Part shown: positions 35,999-44,193 of the stretch, piece after piece
How the letters are laid out: each line of letters starts with the position of its first letter
How positions within the stretch are numbered: position 1 is the stretch's first letter
Assembly: GCA_947585865.1 (NCBI GenBank)
Contig: CANPXH010000009.1
Location: 1 to 64,000 of the forward strand
Length of the DNA: 64,000 nt
Source: an uncultured Clostridia bacterium
Lineage (GTDB): Bacteria; Bacillota; Clostridia; Lachnospirales; CAG-274
Reading direction: 5' to 3'
Program-made: the position numbers and the translations under genes
The notes under the pieces: model-generated
The model's database searches: none
What the model saw: the letters and a program-made list of their open reading frames with translations, nothing else
Told to the model about the DNA's origin: nothing

Positions 35999-36230
35999 AA
36001 TAATTGTTGTTTCCATATTCTATACCCATATCCGTTATGGCTATACGTGCCTTTTTATCCCCAAGGGAAAGTATTTCCAAATATCCCCTTTCCTCAAGAA
36101 GCTTTATGGCGCCTTTCTTTATTTCCGCTATATGGGAATTTTCTGTTTTGTATTGATAGGAATAAACATCCCCGCCCATTACATAGGACTGATAAAGCCT
36201 GGACAATATCTCGTTTTCGTATTTATCCAT
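35997..36230 (-). CDS. Small winged-helix-like protein
   Basis: 77 aa. The pattern (helical N-terminus, then KKGAIKLLEERGYLEILSLGDKKARIAIT) resembles the recognition helix and wing of a MarR/PadR-like DNA-binding domain, but it is too short to assign. The ribosome site GAGGTG overlaps the stop codon of the upstream MATE gene (TGA within GAGGTGA), so the two are translated together. It may regulate the MATE gene (inference). Confidence 0.65.
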   Translation of the reverse strand: MDKYENEILSRLYQSYVMGGDVYSYQYKTENSHIAEIKKGAIKLLEERGYLEILSLGDKKARIAITDMGIEYGNNNY

Positions 36231-36234
36231 ATTT

Positions 36235-37605
36235 TCACCTCTTTACATAACACAAATCGGTTCTTTTTTCAAACAGCTTGTATACTGTGACCGAAAGCAA
36301 TACCGTAAGTATATCTGCGGCAAACTGCGACCATACTATACCATTCATACCTATTAAAAGATCGAGCAAAAAAAGCATGGGTATATTAAAAGCCAGCCAA
36401 CGCATTACGCCGAGGAAAAGGGCATATCCGCCTTTGCCGAAGCTGTTGAAAAGATATACGTGGAAAAAGCTTAAAAACATAAGCGGCGTGGCCAAACAGC
36501 GCACACGCAAAAAGCCTGTGCCCAAAGCCACAGTTTGAGCATCGTTTATAAATATGTTCATTATCTGCCCCGCAAATATCTCATATAGCGTAACGCTTAT
36601 TATGGCAAATATTATTCCAAGCATACAAGAATAATTCTTGACTTCGTTCATACGCCTGAGATTTTTGGATGAATAGTTATAGGCGACTATAGGCATCATA
36701 CCCTGGCAAATACCTATGCCGACATTAAGAGGCAGCCGTTCTACTTTAAGCACTATACCTACGGCGGCAAGAGCAACGTCACCGTAGTTTGCCATGAGCC
36801 TGTCTATAACGATATAGTCCATATCAAAAAGGAATGTGGCTATGGCGGAGGGCAGACCCACACAAAATATGCTGGCGATGCTTTCCCTTCTCGGAAGCCT
36901 TGAAGGAGGGCAAAGCCTAAGCACCGAATCCTGTCTCATCCTTATAAGAACAGCTATAAAGTAGCCGCAGGAAATACAGTTGGAAAGGCAGGTCGCCATA
37001 CCTGCGCCCATTATTTCTTTCCCTGCTGGGAAAAGCACGAACATAAACAGAGGATCAAGGGCAATGTTTATGATACCGCCCATGGTTATACCAAAGCCTG
37101 CTTTTCCGGATTCCCCCGCACTTCTCAGATGCGTTGAAAGTATATTTGAAAGCACTGTGGGTATACCGCCTAAGACTATTACACAAAAGGCATATTCGGA
37201 AGCATATGTATATGTTTGATCGCCTGCGCCCAAAAGCAGCATAAGCGGCTTTTCAAAGAGCAGCACTATGACGGAAAAGATAGCTGCCACGGACACACCC
37301 AAATATATGCTGAAGCTGTATACTTTTTTTACCTCATCCGTATCCTTCTTGCCCAATAGACGGGATACGAGAGTACCTCCGCCTACGCCTGCCAGACCGG
37401 CTATGGATATCAGAATGTTGAATATAGGCAGTATAAGAGATACTCCCGCTACCATATAGGGGTCGTTGGTGCGGCCTATAAAAAATGTATCCGCCATGTT
37501 GTACACAAGCACTATCAACTGACCTATTATGGTAGGTATAGCCATTGTATATACGGCCTTAGATACAGGCATATCCTCAAATACCGCTGTGTTTTTATAA
37601 GACAT
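36235..37605 (-). CDS. MATE-family efflux transporter
   Basis: 456 aa with about twelve helices. Motifs: MAIPTIIGQLIVLVYNMADT (start of the first half), GGGTLVSRLLG, and a second half beginning VGLPSAIATFLFDMDYIV. It is distinct in sequence from the convergent MATE protein at 34630. The ribosome site before the ATG is weak. It is followed directly by the small wHTH-like gene. Confidence 0.92.
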   Translation of the reverse strand: MSYKNTAVFEDMPVSKAVYTMAIPTIIGQLIVLVYNMADTFFIGRTNDPYMVAGVSLILPIFNILISIAGLAGVGGGTLVSRLLGKKDTDEVKKVYSFSIYLGVSVAAIFSVIVLLFEKPLMLLLGAGDQTYTYASEYAFCVIVLGGIPTVLSNILSTHLRSAGESGKAGFGITMGGIINIALDPLFMFVLFPAGKEIMGAGMATCLSNCISCGYFIAVLIRMRQDSVLRLCPPSRLPRRESIASIFCVGLPSAIATFLFDMDYIVIDRLMANYGDVALAAVGIVLKVERLPLNVGIGICQGMMPIVAYNYSSKNLRRMNEVKNYSCMLGIIFAIISVTLYEIFAGQIMNIFINDAQTVALGTGFLRVRCLATPLMFLSFFHVYLFNSFGKGGYALFLGVMRWLAFNIPMLFLLDLLIGMNGIVWSQFAADILTVLLSVTVYKLFEKRTDLCYVKR

Positions 37606-37695
37606 TTGTACTACGCTCTTTTCTTATTTTTATTTTTCGTAAATTGTATAGTTTAAGCTATGTTCATTCACAGACCGTTTCTGCATGCTATATAA

Positions 37696-37731
37696 CAAAG
37701 ATAACATATTAAACGACAAAATACAAGTAGG
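37696..37731 (+). repeat. 36-bp repeat A, left copy
   Basis: CAAAGATAACATATTAAACG continuing to AAGTAGG. A similar copy (about six mismatches) lies at 43954-43989 on the other side of the accessory region. Confidence 0.6.
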
Positions 37732-37793
37732 TTAATTTATAAATAATAATAAAATAGAAAGAATAAACATTTCTACACATTTTACATAAATTT

Positions 37794-37875
37794 AAAGCTG
37801 CGAAAAATTAATTGACCCGAAATGTTAAAAATGCTAATATAAATAATAATGAGTATAAAATGTGCTGGCAAGGAG
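37794..37875 (+). repeat. 82-bp repeat B with promoter, left copy
   Basis: Starts AAAGCTG and ends GGCAAGGAG. Nearly identical to 42706-42787. It contains -35 TTGACC (37812-37817), 17 bases, -10 TAATAT (37835-37840). The right copy drives the L,D-transpeptidase gene; this one ends at an orphan ribosome site followed by a palindrome. Confidence 0.88.
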
Positions 37876-37880
37876 TAACA

Positions 37881-37907
37881 TTTTCCCGTGACCAGGTCAC
37901 GGGAAAA
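37881..37907. repeat. 27-bp palindrome P1
   Basis: Perfect 13-bp arms TTTTCCCGTGACC and GGTCACGGGAAAA around a single A. One of five copies, all between 37.88 and 44.82 kb. The strand polarity (T-run before, A-run after the stem, in both orientations) is opposite to an intrinsic terminator. Confidence 0.92.
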
Positions 37908-37954
37908 TGTTAGAATTGCATTGGTTTGAAAGCGAACAAAAAGGGCGTGTTAGA

Positions 37955-37984
37955 ATGAAGGTAAAATATGAATTTGAGAAATAA
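37955..37984 (+). pseudogene. Truncated duplicate start of the 59-aa gene
   Basis: The frame MKVKYEFEK then stop repeats the first five codons (MKVKY) of the gene at 37997. It looks like a remnant of a duplication or a short leader peptide. Confidence 0.35.
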
Positions 37985-37996
37985 GGATGTGGTTTT

Positions 37997-38176
37997 ATGA
38001 AGGTTAAATATAAAGGAGAATCAGACCCCGTTTCTCTGATAAATGGTAAAATTTATGAATGCCTTGGTGAAGAAAACGGATTACTTAGGGTTATAGATGA
38101 AGAAGGTTATGATGAAAACGAGGAAATACAAGGATATTTATATGAAAAAGAGATTTTTGAAATAGTCGAAGAGTAA
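37997..38176 (+). CDS. 59-aa acidic protein, possible SH3-like fold
   Basis: Starts MKVKYKGESDPVSLINGKIY and ends EIFEIVEE. Very acidic, no Cys, no signal peptide. The spacing of hydrophobic residues (GKIYECLG, LLRVIDEEG, YLYEKEIFEIV) suggests a small all-beta barrel. Short proteins of this kind recur in Clostridia without a known role; I recall them near toxin or immunity loci, but that is uncertain. The ribosome site AAGGATG is 8 bases upstream. Transcription could come from the promoter in repeat B. It is boxed between palindromes P1 and P2, as a one-gene cassette. Confidence 0.7.
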   Translation: MKVKYKGESDPVSLINGKIYECLGEENGLLRVIDEEGYDENEEIQGYLYEKEIFEIVEE

Positions 38177-38204
38177 TAAAAGCACTTTTGAATAAATCAA
38201 TAGA

Positions 38205-38231
38205 TTTTCCCGTGACCAGGTCACGGGAAAA
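38205..38231. repeat. 27-bp palindrome P2 plus half site
   Basis: A perfect copy of the palindrome, followed at 38236-38248 by an extra right half (AGGTCACAGGAAAA-like). It lies just beyond the stop of the SLH protein gene. Confidence 0.9.
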
Positions 38232-38254
38232 TTTAGGTCACAGGAAAATTTAAT

Positions 38255-40201
38255 TTAATAGCAGTATAAGCGATATAATGTTGCAATAGCTTGTTCCCTT
38301 GTATAATTCATTAAAGGCGAAAATTTACCACTACCTGTTCCTGCCATAATATATGTGTTTCCGCTTTTTATAGAGGTAACAGAATAGATTGCACTCTTAG
38401 CCCAATCAGCAAAAGAGCTTTCATCATCAAATTGGGTTGCATCGTTGCTTATTTTAGCACCTAAAAGATCAGCTAAGTTATTAAGCATAACGGCAGCTTC
38501 CTGACGGGTAATATTGTCATTGGGAATAAATTTATTATTGCCTTTGCCTGCAACAATTTTAAGATTATATGCTGCTGTTACATAGGTATTGTCAATATCT
38601 GTAAATGGACTTTCTGTATTTTCATCAAAAGTATAATCAGTTTTTGCCATATAAGTCTTAACAGCAAGTTTGCAGAACTCCTGTCTTGTTATATTTCTTG
38701 TGTATTCTGATTGTATTTCGTTAGGAACAATACCTGCCGCTATAGCTTTTTCTATGCTTTCTTTAGCCCATGCGCTGGCACCATTGTCTTTCTCCGCTCC
38801 GGCAAATAATTCTTCCTTGGTGTCATATTTGTTACCATATAGATCATAATATTTTGTAGTGCTGCCTTCCCATACATTTTCAATGTATATAGTTCCGTTT
38901 TCTTCTTTTACATACATATTTCCGTATTGCGGTGCTATTATTACATCTAAATTGGAATTGAGTACACCCTCGACAATATCGGAATGTCCCATAACACTGT
39001 TGACTATAAGGGTATTTCCTAGCTGTGTATTGGGATTTACTTTGACATATTTCGGTGTAAGAGCATTTCCTTCGTCATCAATAATGATACAGGAGTGTTC
39101 GCCCGGTATATTGGCATCGGGATATTGGTCATATATTCTTCTTCCAACCATACCATTTATAGGTGTAACAAACACAGGACCTTCCTCTGTTTCCAATAGC
39201 TTATTGTCTTCGCCATAGGTTTCTATGCTGCCGTTAAGATACAGCTTTGTCATTTTTTTAGTGCTGTAATGTGCTATTCTAAAATATTTTTCCTCAAATA
39301 TTTCATTAAGGTTTTCATCCAAAAGCCCATATAGTCTTGGGTATTTATCACTACTTCTGACTTTTATTCTTCCTTCCATATTATCTATTTCAAAGTATCC
39401 CTTATCCTTTAATACACTGCCTTCTGAATTGCATATGTAATAAAGTCCATCGTTGTGCTTCTGATAATAATAATCACCAAACAATAATTTTATTTCATCG
39501 TCTACGGCAATGGGCTTAAAGTTCTCTGATAAATATGTGATTTCGTCTGTATTGCTGCTTTTACAGCGGAGCTTTCCATCATCATATGTTACAGATTCAT
39601 ATGTGCCGTAGGGTATAACCAAATTTAGATTATCGTCATATACTCCGATTTTGTTTTCCTGATTCTTAACAATTATGCAGTTTCTATATGATCTTATATT
39701 TTTAAAGCTATCGTTTATAAGTTTATTACCATCTTTATCACATATATAATAATACTTTTGCTCATAATTAGCGTCATCACTTACAGTAAGCATATAATAA
39801 TTCGTATCTTCAAGAGGTGTTATAAAAAGAGGCTGTGATATTTTATTGAAATTGCCGTCATAATAGTCTGTAATATTCTCTTCTCTGTTATAGCAGATGT
39901 AAGAATCCGTGTCCTCATCATATAATATCTGCTCATATATTTTTGGAGTTATTTCATTCAGTTCCATATCCATAAGTCCGTAAAGCTCTTCTTCCACGTT
40001 GTTGGCAGCTTTAATAGCATTTCCGATTTTTTCGACCATTGTGCACGGACCATACTCAATTTTTTCCCCGTCATCATTTTCATATTCTATCATCTGTGTT
40101 TCGCTGTTAAAGTGATATTTTGTACCCTTTACATCGTAGCTGGCAAAAACAGTATTACTTATAAGCATGCATAAAGCCAATGTTAAAAATGTTTTTTTCA
40201 T
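38255..40201 (-). CDS. S-layer-homology (SLH) protein with WG-like repeats
   Basis: 648 aa. Signal peptide (MKKTFLTLALCMLIS...VFA). Residues about 30-460 are WG/KWG-like beta repeats (ICDKDGNKLIN, VYDDNLNLVIPYG, LLDENLNEIFEEKYF). Three SLH domains follow (about 475-520, 530-580, 590-645: WAKESIEKAIAAGIVP, ITRQEFCKLAV, ITRQEAAVMLNNL, YTREQAIATLYRL) that bind pyruvylated wall polymers. The ATG at 40201 is supported by AAGGAGAG; the longer frame has no ribosome site. Last gene of the BlaI-M56 operon, suggesting that the wall-anchored protein is induced by the signal sensed by the M56 protein. Confidence 0.88.
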   Translation of the reverse strand: MKKTFLTLALCMLISNTVFASYDVKGTKYHFNSETQMIEYENDDGEKIEYGPCTMVEKIGNAIKAANNVEEELYGLMDMELNEITPKIYEQILYDEDTDSYICYNREENITDYYDGNFNKISQPLFITPLEDTNYYMLTVSDDANYEQKYYYICDKDGNKLINDSFKNIRSYRNCIIVKNQENKIGVYDDNLNLVIPYGTYESVTYDDGKLRCKSSNTDEITYLSENFKPIAVDDEIKLLFGDYYYQKHNDGLYYICNSEGSVLKDKGYFEIDNMEGRIKVRSSDKYPRLYGLLDENLNEIFEEKYFRIAHYSTKKMTKLYLNGSIETYGEDNKLLETEEGPVFVTPINGMVGRRIYDQYPDANIPGEHSCIIIDDEGNALTPKYVKVNPNTQLGNTLIVNSVMGHSDIVEGVLNSNLDVIIAPQYGNMYVKEENGTIYIENVWEGSTTKYYDLYGNKYDTKEELFAGAEKDNGASAWAKESIEKAIAAGIVPNEIQSEYTRNITRQEFCKLAVKTYMAKTDYTFDENTESPFTDIDNTYVTAAYNLKIVAGKGNNKFIPNDNITRQEAAVMLNNLADLLGAKISNDATQFDDESSFADWAKSAIYSVTSIKSGNTYIMAGTGSGKFSPLMNYTREQAIATLYRLYCY

Positions 40202-40315
40202 GCTTTCTTTCTCTCCTTTTTTGTTTAATATTATATTTGCTTTTTTGAATAAATTCAAAGGGACAGTAATAAATTCCTCGTTTAAATGTACGTAAATTAA
40301 CATTAAAAATTTAAA

Positions 40316-41980
40316 TTACTTTTCTAAAAATATTTCACCATTTCTAACTTCCATAGCAAGTTCAACATATTTGTATCCATCAGAAGTATTTATAACAACT
40401 TTTATCTGCTCGTTATCTAATAAATCGTATGTAATTCTCAAATTAGAAGGATATTTAGTATTTATACTTATTAAATCATTTTTATATTGTTTTAGTGATG
40501 TTTTATAATTTGCTCTAATATAATCCTCTAATTCATTAATATTGTAATTCATTAAATTTACATCTTCTATTGAGTAATCTTTTAATTCTGTTTCAGTTAT
40601 ACTTCTTATTATATTATGACCATAAAATGTTTTGTTTTTAGGTAAATCTGTTTCATCTGTTAATAAAAAATTATTATCTAAAATCTTTGAAAAAAGTTCA
40701 GTATCAAGTTCTATATTGTTTACGCAATAATTGTCACTTATTTTATAACCCAAATCTTTAAGTACGCCTACTTTTATAAATATTGTTTTATCAATAACTT
40801 TTGAGTAATAAGTATTATTGTTCTTTTTTAGATTAAAATTATCTTCATTTATAAAATTAATTCTTCGAAGTCCCTTAATAAATTCTATAGTTTTATCATC
40901 TTTGCTTATTAATTTAAAACCAAGGTTATTAAGAGTATCGTTTAATGGAACATATGTATTATTTATTTGAGGATTTATGTCTTTTTGTGCAAAACATATA
41001 TTAGAATTAATTATTATTACAAAAACAAATAACCATATAACGGTAAAAGTCCAAACAAATCCTTTCTTTTTAACATGGTCTTTTAATATATCTTCCACTC
41101 TAAAATAAACCTCCTTTTTACTTTTGCCAAAGTTTGATATTAACATTTGTTTATCATTAACACCTAAGGAAATTACATATAAAATTGAATCAGCATATTT
41201 TTTTCTGTACTCCTTATTTTTATTTCTTGACACATGATAATCACATACCCTTTCCATTTCTTTATCCGCTATAAAACATAAAATCCAGACAAATGGATTA
41301 ATCCAATATAAACATTGTAATAATAATCTAAATCTTTGAAACCATAAATCATAGTATTTATAATGCATAAGTTCATGTTTAATTATATAATACAAATATT
41401 TTTCAGCTTTACTTATATTATAAGGCAATAAAATAGTTGGACGAAAACAATTTATTAAAATAGGTGAAACAATAAAATATGAATATCTTATATTAATTTT
41501 ACGTTTAATTTTTTGTTCTTTTTTTATTTTTTCTAATATTGAAAGTATATATATGTCATTTACTTTATGACTAAAACGAAAGGCCTTAAAGTGAAACTTT
41601 AAATAACTAATTATTTGAAATAAAAAATACAATATTGAACCTAATATCCAAATAAAATTAAATATATACTCCCATGAATAGCTTTTTGCTTCTACACTAT
41701 AATTAGTAGATATATTACCGAAATTTGTCAAAGGTAAATATTTTTGTGTTTCTATGAAAATATTATCTAATATGTTATTATTGGTAAATATTTCGCTATT
41801 TATAAAAAATAAATCATTATAGAATTGAAACGGTATTATCAATACTACAAAAATTACGTTTATAATAAAATATTTAGTTGTAGCCAAATATCTTTTTCCA
41901 AATAAAGATAACATAATAAGAAAAATGATTATTATTGGAGTAAATAAAATATTATTTAATCCATAATATTCTAAAAGCAT
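40316..41980 (-). CDS. M56 (BlaR1-like) membrane metallopeptidase
   Basis: 554 aa. The N-terminal half has about four membrane helices and the gluzincin motif HELMH (His202, Glu203, His206), with the downstream Glu in DKEMERVCDYH. A further helix lies near 335-355. The extracellular C-terminal part is not a penicillin-binding sensor. Its start (NPQINNTYVPLNDTLNNLGFKL) resembles the copper-amine-oxidase-N/stalk domain, so the sensed ligand probably differs from beta-lactam. In the family, activation leads to cleavage of the BlaI repressor. The start is 3 bases after the BlaI stop. The gene is much more AT-rich than the window average, with a Lys/Asn/Ile-rich protein, suggesting transfer. Confidence 0.88.
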   Translation of the reverse strand: MLLEYYGLNNILFTPIIIIFLIMLSLFGKRYLATTKYFIINVIFVVLIIPFQFYNDLFFINSEIFTNNNILDNIFIETQKYLPLTNFGNISTNYSVEAKSYSWEYIFNFIWILGSILYFLFQIISYLKFHFKAFRFSHKVNDIYILSILEKIKKEQKIKRKINIRYSYFIVSPILINCFRPTILLPYNISKAEKYLYYIIKHELMHYKYYDLWFQRFRLLLQCLYWINPFVWILCFIADKEMERVCDYHVSRNKNKEYRKKYADSILYVISLGVNDKQMLISNFGKSKKEVYFRVEDILKDHVKKKGFVWTFTVIWLFVFVIIINSNICFAQKDINPQINNTYVPLNDTLNNLGFKLISKDDKTIEFIKGLRRINFINEDNFNLKKNNNTYYSKVIDKTIFIKVGVLKDLGYKISDNYCVNNIELDTELFSKILDNNFLLTDETDLPKNKTFYGHNIIRSITETELKDYSIEDVNLMNYNINELEDYIRANYKTSLKQYKNDLISINTKYPSNLRITYDLLDNEQIKVVINTSDGYKYVELAMEVRNGEIFLEK

Positions 41981-41982
41981 AA

Positions 41983-42351
41983 TTACTCATCATCCTCTAT
42001 CATTTTACGAATCTCATCTATTTCTTGTTTAGTTATTTTATTATTTGAAATAAGTGATGCGAACAATTTTATTGGAGATTTTTGATAAAAAAATTCTAAA
42101 AAATCCATAGTTTCTTTATTACGATAATCTTCAAGTGATATTAATGGAGTATAAAAATTAAGTCTGCCTAATTTTTTTACTTCAATAAAACCTTTATCTT
42201 CTAATCTTTTAATATATGACTGCAATAATTGAACGCTTTTGTTTGAATCTAATTCTTTCATAATTTGAGTTGTACTAACTTCTTTTCCAAGTTTCCAAAT
42301 AATTAACATTATTTCTAATTCAGAATCTGGAAGACGATATTTTCTTTTCAT
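41983..42351 (-). CDS. BlaI/MecI-family repressor
   Basis: 122-aa winged-helix repressor. N-terminal LPDSELEIMLIIWKLGKEVSTTQI and VQLLQSYIKRLEDKGFIEV are the recognition helix and wing; the C-terminal helix bundle (FYQKSPIKLFASLISN) dimerises. The ATG at 42351 has GAGGTGG 6 bases upstream. First gene of a three-gene operon (BlaI, M56 peptidase, SLH/WG protein), preceded by a 9-bp inverted repeat that fits an autoregulatory operator. Confidence 0.92.
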   Translation of the reverse strand: MKRKYRLPDSELEIMLIIWKLGKEVSTTQIMKELDSNKSVQLLQSYIKRLEDKGFIEVKKLGRLNFYTPLISLEDYRNKETMDFLEFFYQKSPIKLFASLISNNKITKQEIDEIRKMIEDDE

Positions 42352-42374
42352 AAAGTGCCACCTCATATTTTATT

Positions 42375-42405
42375 AATCAAATGTATGTTATACAATCATT
42401 TGATT
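42375..42405 (-). promoter_or_regulatory. Operator candidate for the BlaI-like repressor
   Basis: A perfect 9-bp inverted repeat AATCAAATG / CATTTGATT with 13 bases between, containing the smaller dyad TGTAT-GTT-ATACA. BlaI sites usually contain TACA/TGTA dyads. It lies between the -10 and the repressor start codon. Confidence 0.65.
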
Positions 42406-42414
42406 TATATGTTT

Positions 42415-42444
42415 ATAATATCACGTATATAATAATTATGTCAA
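42415..42444 (-). promoter_or_regulatory. Promoter of the BlaI-M56-SLH operon
   Basis: On the minus strand, -35 TTGACA (42439-42444), 18-base spacer, -10 TATTAT (42415-42420), directly upstream of the dyad. Confidence 0.65.
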
Positions 42445-42500
42445 TAGTTTTTTATAATTTTCATAAAAATTAATAAAAAATATTTTATATCTAATTTTTT

Positions 42501-42550
42501 AAATACGAATAATACTTTAAAATTTTGTCTTTGTGTTATAATTCGTATTT
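42501..42550. repeat. Inverted repeat in AT-rich gap
   Basis: 10-bp arms AAATACGAAT (42501-42510) and ATTCGTATTT (42541-42550). The rest of the 42445-42667 stretch is AT-rich, with no gene that I can support. Confidence 0.5.
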
Positions 42551-42667
42551 TTGACTAATTTCTCTATAATTTCGCTCTTTTTTATAAATTTTTTATTGTT
42601 TTTGCTTTATAAGTTTTTAGAGAAAACTTTTCGACTATTTTTTCTCCTAATTCTTTATTTGCTGTAA

Positions 42668-42694
42668 TTTTCTTGTGACCTGGTCACGGGAAAA
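42668..42694. repeat. 27-bp palindrome P3 (two mismatches)
   Basis: Left arm TTTTCTTGTGACC (CC changed to TT), centre T, right arm GGTCACGGGAAAA. Immediately upstream of the right copy of repeat B. Confidence 0.85.
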
Positions 42695-42705
42695 TTTGTA
42701 AACTA

Positions 42706-42787
42706 AAAGCTGTGCAAAAATAATTGACCCGAAATGTTAAAAATGCTAATATAAATAATAATGAATATAAAATGTGCCGGCAAGGAG
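42706..42787 (+). repeat. 82-bp repeat B with promoter, right copy
   Basis: Right copy of the repeat at 37794-37875, with -35 TTGACC (42724-42729) and -10 TAATAT (42747-42752), 17 bases apart. It ends at the AGGAGG ribosome site of the L,D-transpeptidase gene. Confidence 0.88.
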
Positions 42788-42797
42788 GATAAGTTTT

Positions 42798-43895
42798 GTG
42801 AAAAGAAAAGCCTTAGTCTTGATATTTACTGCCGTATTTTTTGTACATACCGCAGCGGCATCCGAAGTGACTGTAATGATAAATGGCAAAGATATTAATG
42901 CCTATAACGGTATCGAACCATATATAGAAAATGACATAGCTATGATACCTATACGTGCTGTCGCCAAAAATATGGGTGCTGAGGTCTTATGGAACAGAGA
43001 AACACGGGAGGTTTCGGTGAATGATGATATTGTTTTTCAAATAGACAAGCAATATGCCTATATAAACAATGAGCCTGTGAAACTTGATATGCCTGCTGTT
43101 ATAGTTGACGGGTATACCTATGTTCCGCTGCGTTTTGTTTCGGAAAATATGGGTGCAAAGGTTGAATGGAATGGTGAGAAAGACATAATAAATATCTGTG
43201 CGGATAAAAGCCCTGTTAATAATGCGACAATTTCTTCGGGAACTATATCCGAAAATGCAGGTAATTCAAACACGGTGCCTGCAGCTTCCGATGAAAATTA
43301 TTTTGGCGGCAGGAAGTGGAGTGCCATAGCGGAAAAATATAAAAACGATGCGTCTGTCGATAAGCTCATTTTTGTTAAATACAAAGGCGATTGGGATGCA
43401 GATGTAATAATGTATACAAAAGATGCCGATAATGCGCACGGCTGGACAAAAGTGGCAAGCAGCAGTGCTTATGTCGGAAAAGATGGCATTGGCGAAGCCT
43501 CGGAATATGTTTCTGTTACACCTGAAGGTGACTTTGGTATAACAGCGGCATTTGGTATAAAGGAAAATCCCGGTACACAATTAAATTATATTGATGTGAC
43601 CGATAGTATATATGCCTGCGGTGACAGAGAATATTACAATAAGATAATCGATACATCCAAGCTCGACCATAAATGTAGCGGCGAACATATGATAGAGTAT
43701 GTCCCCGAATATAATTACGGTCTTGTATTAGGCTACAACAATGATGGCATATATGGAAAGGGATCAGCGTTTTTTCTGCACTGTAAAGGAAAAAAACCAT
43801 ACACAGGCGGCTGCATTGCCGTTGATGAAGATACTATGATACAAATGCTTAAATATGCAAATTCAGACACAAGGATATGTATTTATAACGAATAA
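42798..43895 (+). CDS. Stalk-domain protein with L,D-transpeptidase domain
   Basis: 365 aa, start GTG with AGGAGG 9 bases upstream. Signal peptide (about 1-21), then a pair of copper-amine-oxidase-N units (about 25-130: DIAMIPIRAVAKNMGAEVLW, YTYVPLRFVSENMGAKVEW), a Ser/Thr linker, and a C-terminal YkuD-type L,D-transpeptidase domain. Its catalytic pattern is visible as His328 (FFLHCKG) and Cys339 (YTGGCIAV). Such enzymes make 3-3 cross-links or attach proteins to peptidoglycan. The gene is flanked by palindromes P3 and P4 and driven by the repeat-B promoter, so gene plus promoter look like one cassette. Confidence 0.87.
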   Translation: MKRKALVLIFTAVFFVHTAAASEVTVMINGKDINAYNGIEPYIENDIAMIPIRAVAKNMGAEVLWNRETREVSVNDDIVFQIDKQYAYINNEPVKLDMPAVIVDGYTYVPLRFVSENMGAKVEWNGEKDIINICADKSPVNNATISSGTISENAGNSNTVPAASDENYFGGRKWSAIAEKYKNDASVDKLIFVKYKGDWDADVIMYTKDADNAHGWTKVASSSAYVGKDGIGEASEYVSVTPEGDFGITAAFGIKENPGTQLNYIDVTDSIYACGDREYYNKIIDTSKLDHKCSGEHMIEYVPEYNYGLVLGYNNDGIYGKGSAFFLHCKGKKPYTGGCIAVDEDTMIQMLKYANSDTRICIYNE

Positions 43896-43905
43896 CTTTA
43901 TTAAA

Positions 43906-43932
43906 TTTTCCCGTGACCAGGTCACGGGAAAA
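43906..43932. repeat. 27-bp palindrome P4 plus half site
   Basis: A perfect copy just after the L,D-transpeptidase stop codon, followed at 43937-43950 by an additional right half (AGGTCACGGGAAAA). Confidence 0.92.
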
Positions 43933-43953
43933 TTCCAGGTCACGGGAAAATTC

Positions 43954-43989
43954 CAAAGATAACATATTTAACAGCAAAATATAAGCAGG
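43954..43989 (+). repeat. 36-bp repeat A, right copy
   Basis: CAAAGATAACATATTTAACA continuing to AAGCAGG; counterpart of 37696-37731. Confidence 0.6.
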
Positions 43990-44102
43990 GAGAATAGTAA
44001 AGTTATGTAACTATCCCCCTTGAGTTGCTTATAAACCTTTTGGCAAAATATATTTAAACCTGTGAATTTATACTTCATATTTAAATTTACTTAAAATTCC
44101 CA

Positions 44103-44131
44103 TTGCATTTCAAAGATTATGGTATTATAAT
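44103..44131 (+). promoter_or_regulatory. Promoter of toxin-antitoxin pair
   Basis: -35 TTGCAT (44103-44108), 17-base spacer, -10 TATAAT (44126-44131), 63 bases before the antitoxin ATG. No further gene is seen in 43990-44193. Confidence 0.65.
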
Positions 44132-44193
44132 AAATATAGGATAAAGTACCGAATTAAATATTTAAAATGATAGCTATAAGGAGGTTTTATAAT

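Noticed and set aside
40316-42351. BlaI-M56 genes as a beta-lactam resistance locus
   Set aside because: No beta-lactamase or PBP2a-like gene is linked and the M56 sensor lacks a penicillin-binding domain; the operon partner is an SLH protein.
42501-42667. A hidden gene in the AT-rich gap upstream of the L,D-transpeptidase
   Set aside because: Many stops in all frames and no ribosome site; only an inverted repeat is visible.
37794-42787. The 4.8-kb segment as an insertion sequence or conjugative element
   Set aside because: No transposase, integrase or transfer gene is present inside; the ends are promoter-bearing direct repeats rather than terminal inverted repeats.
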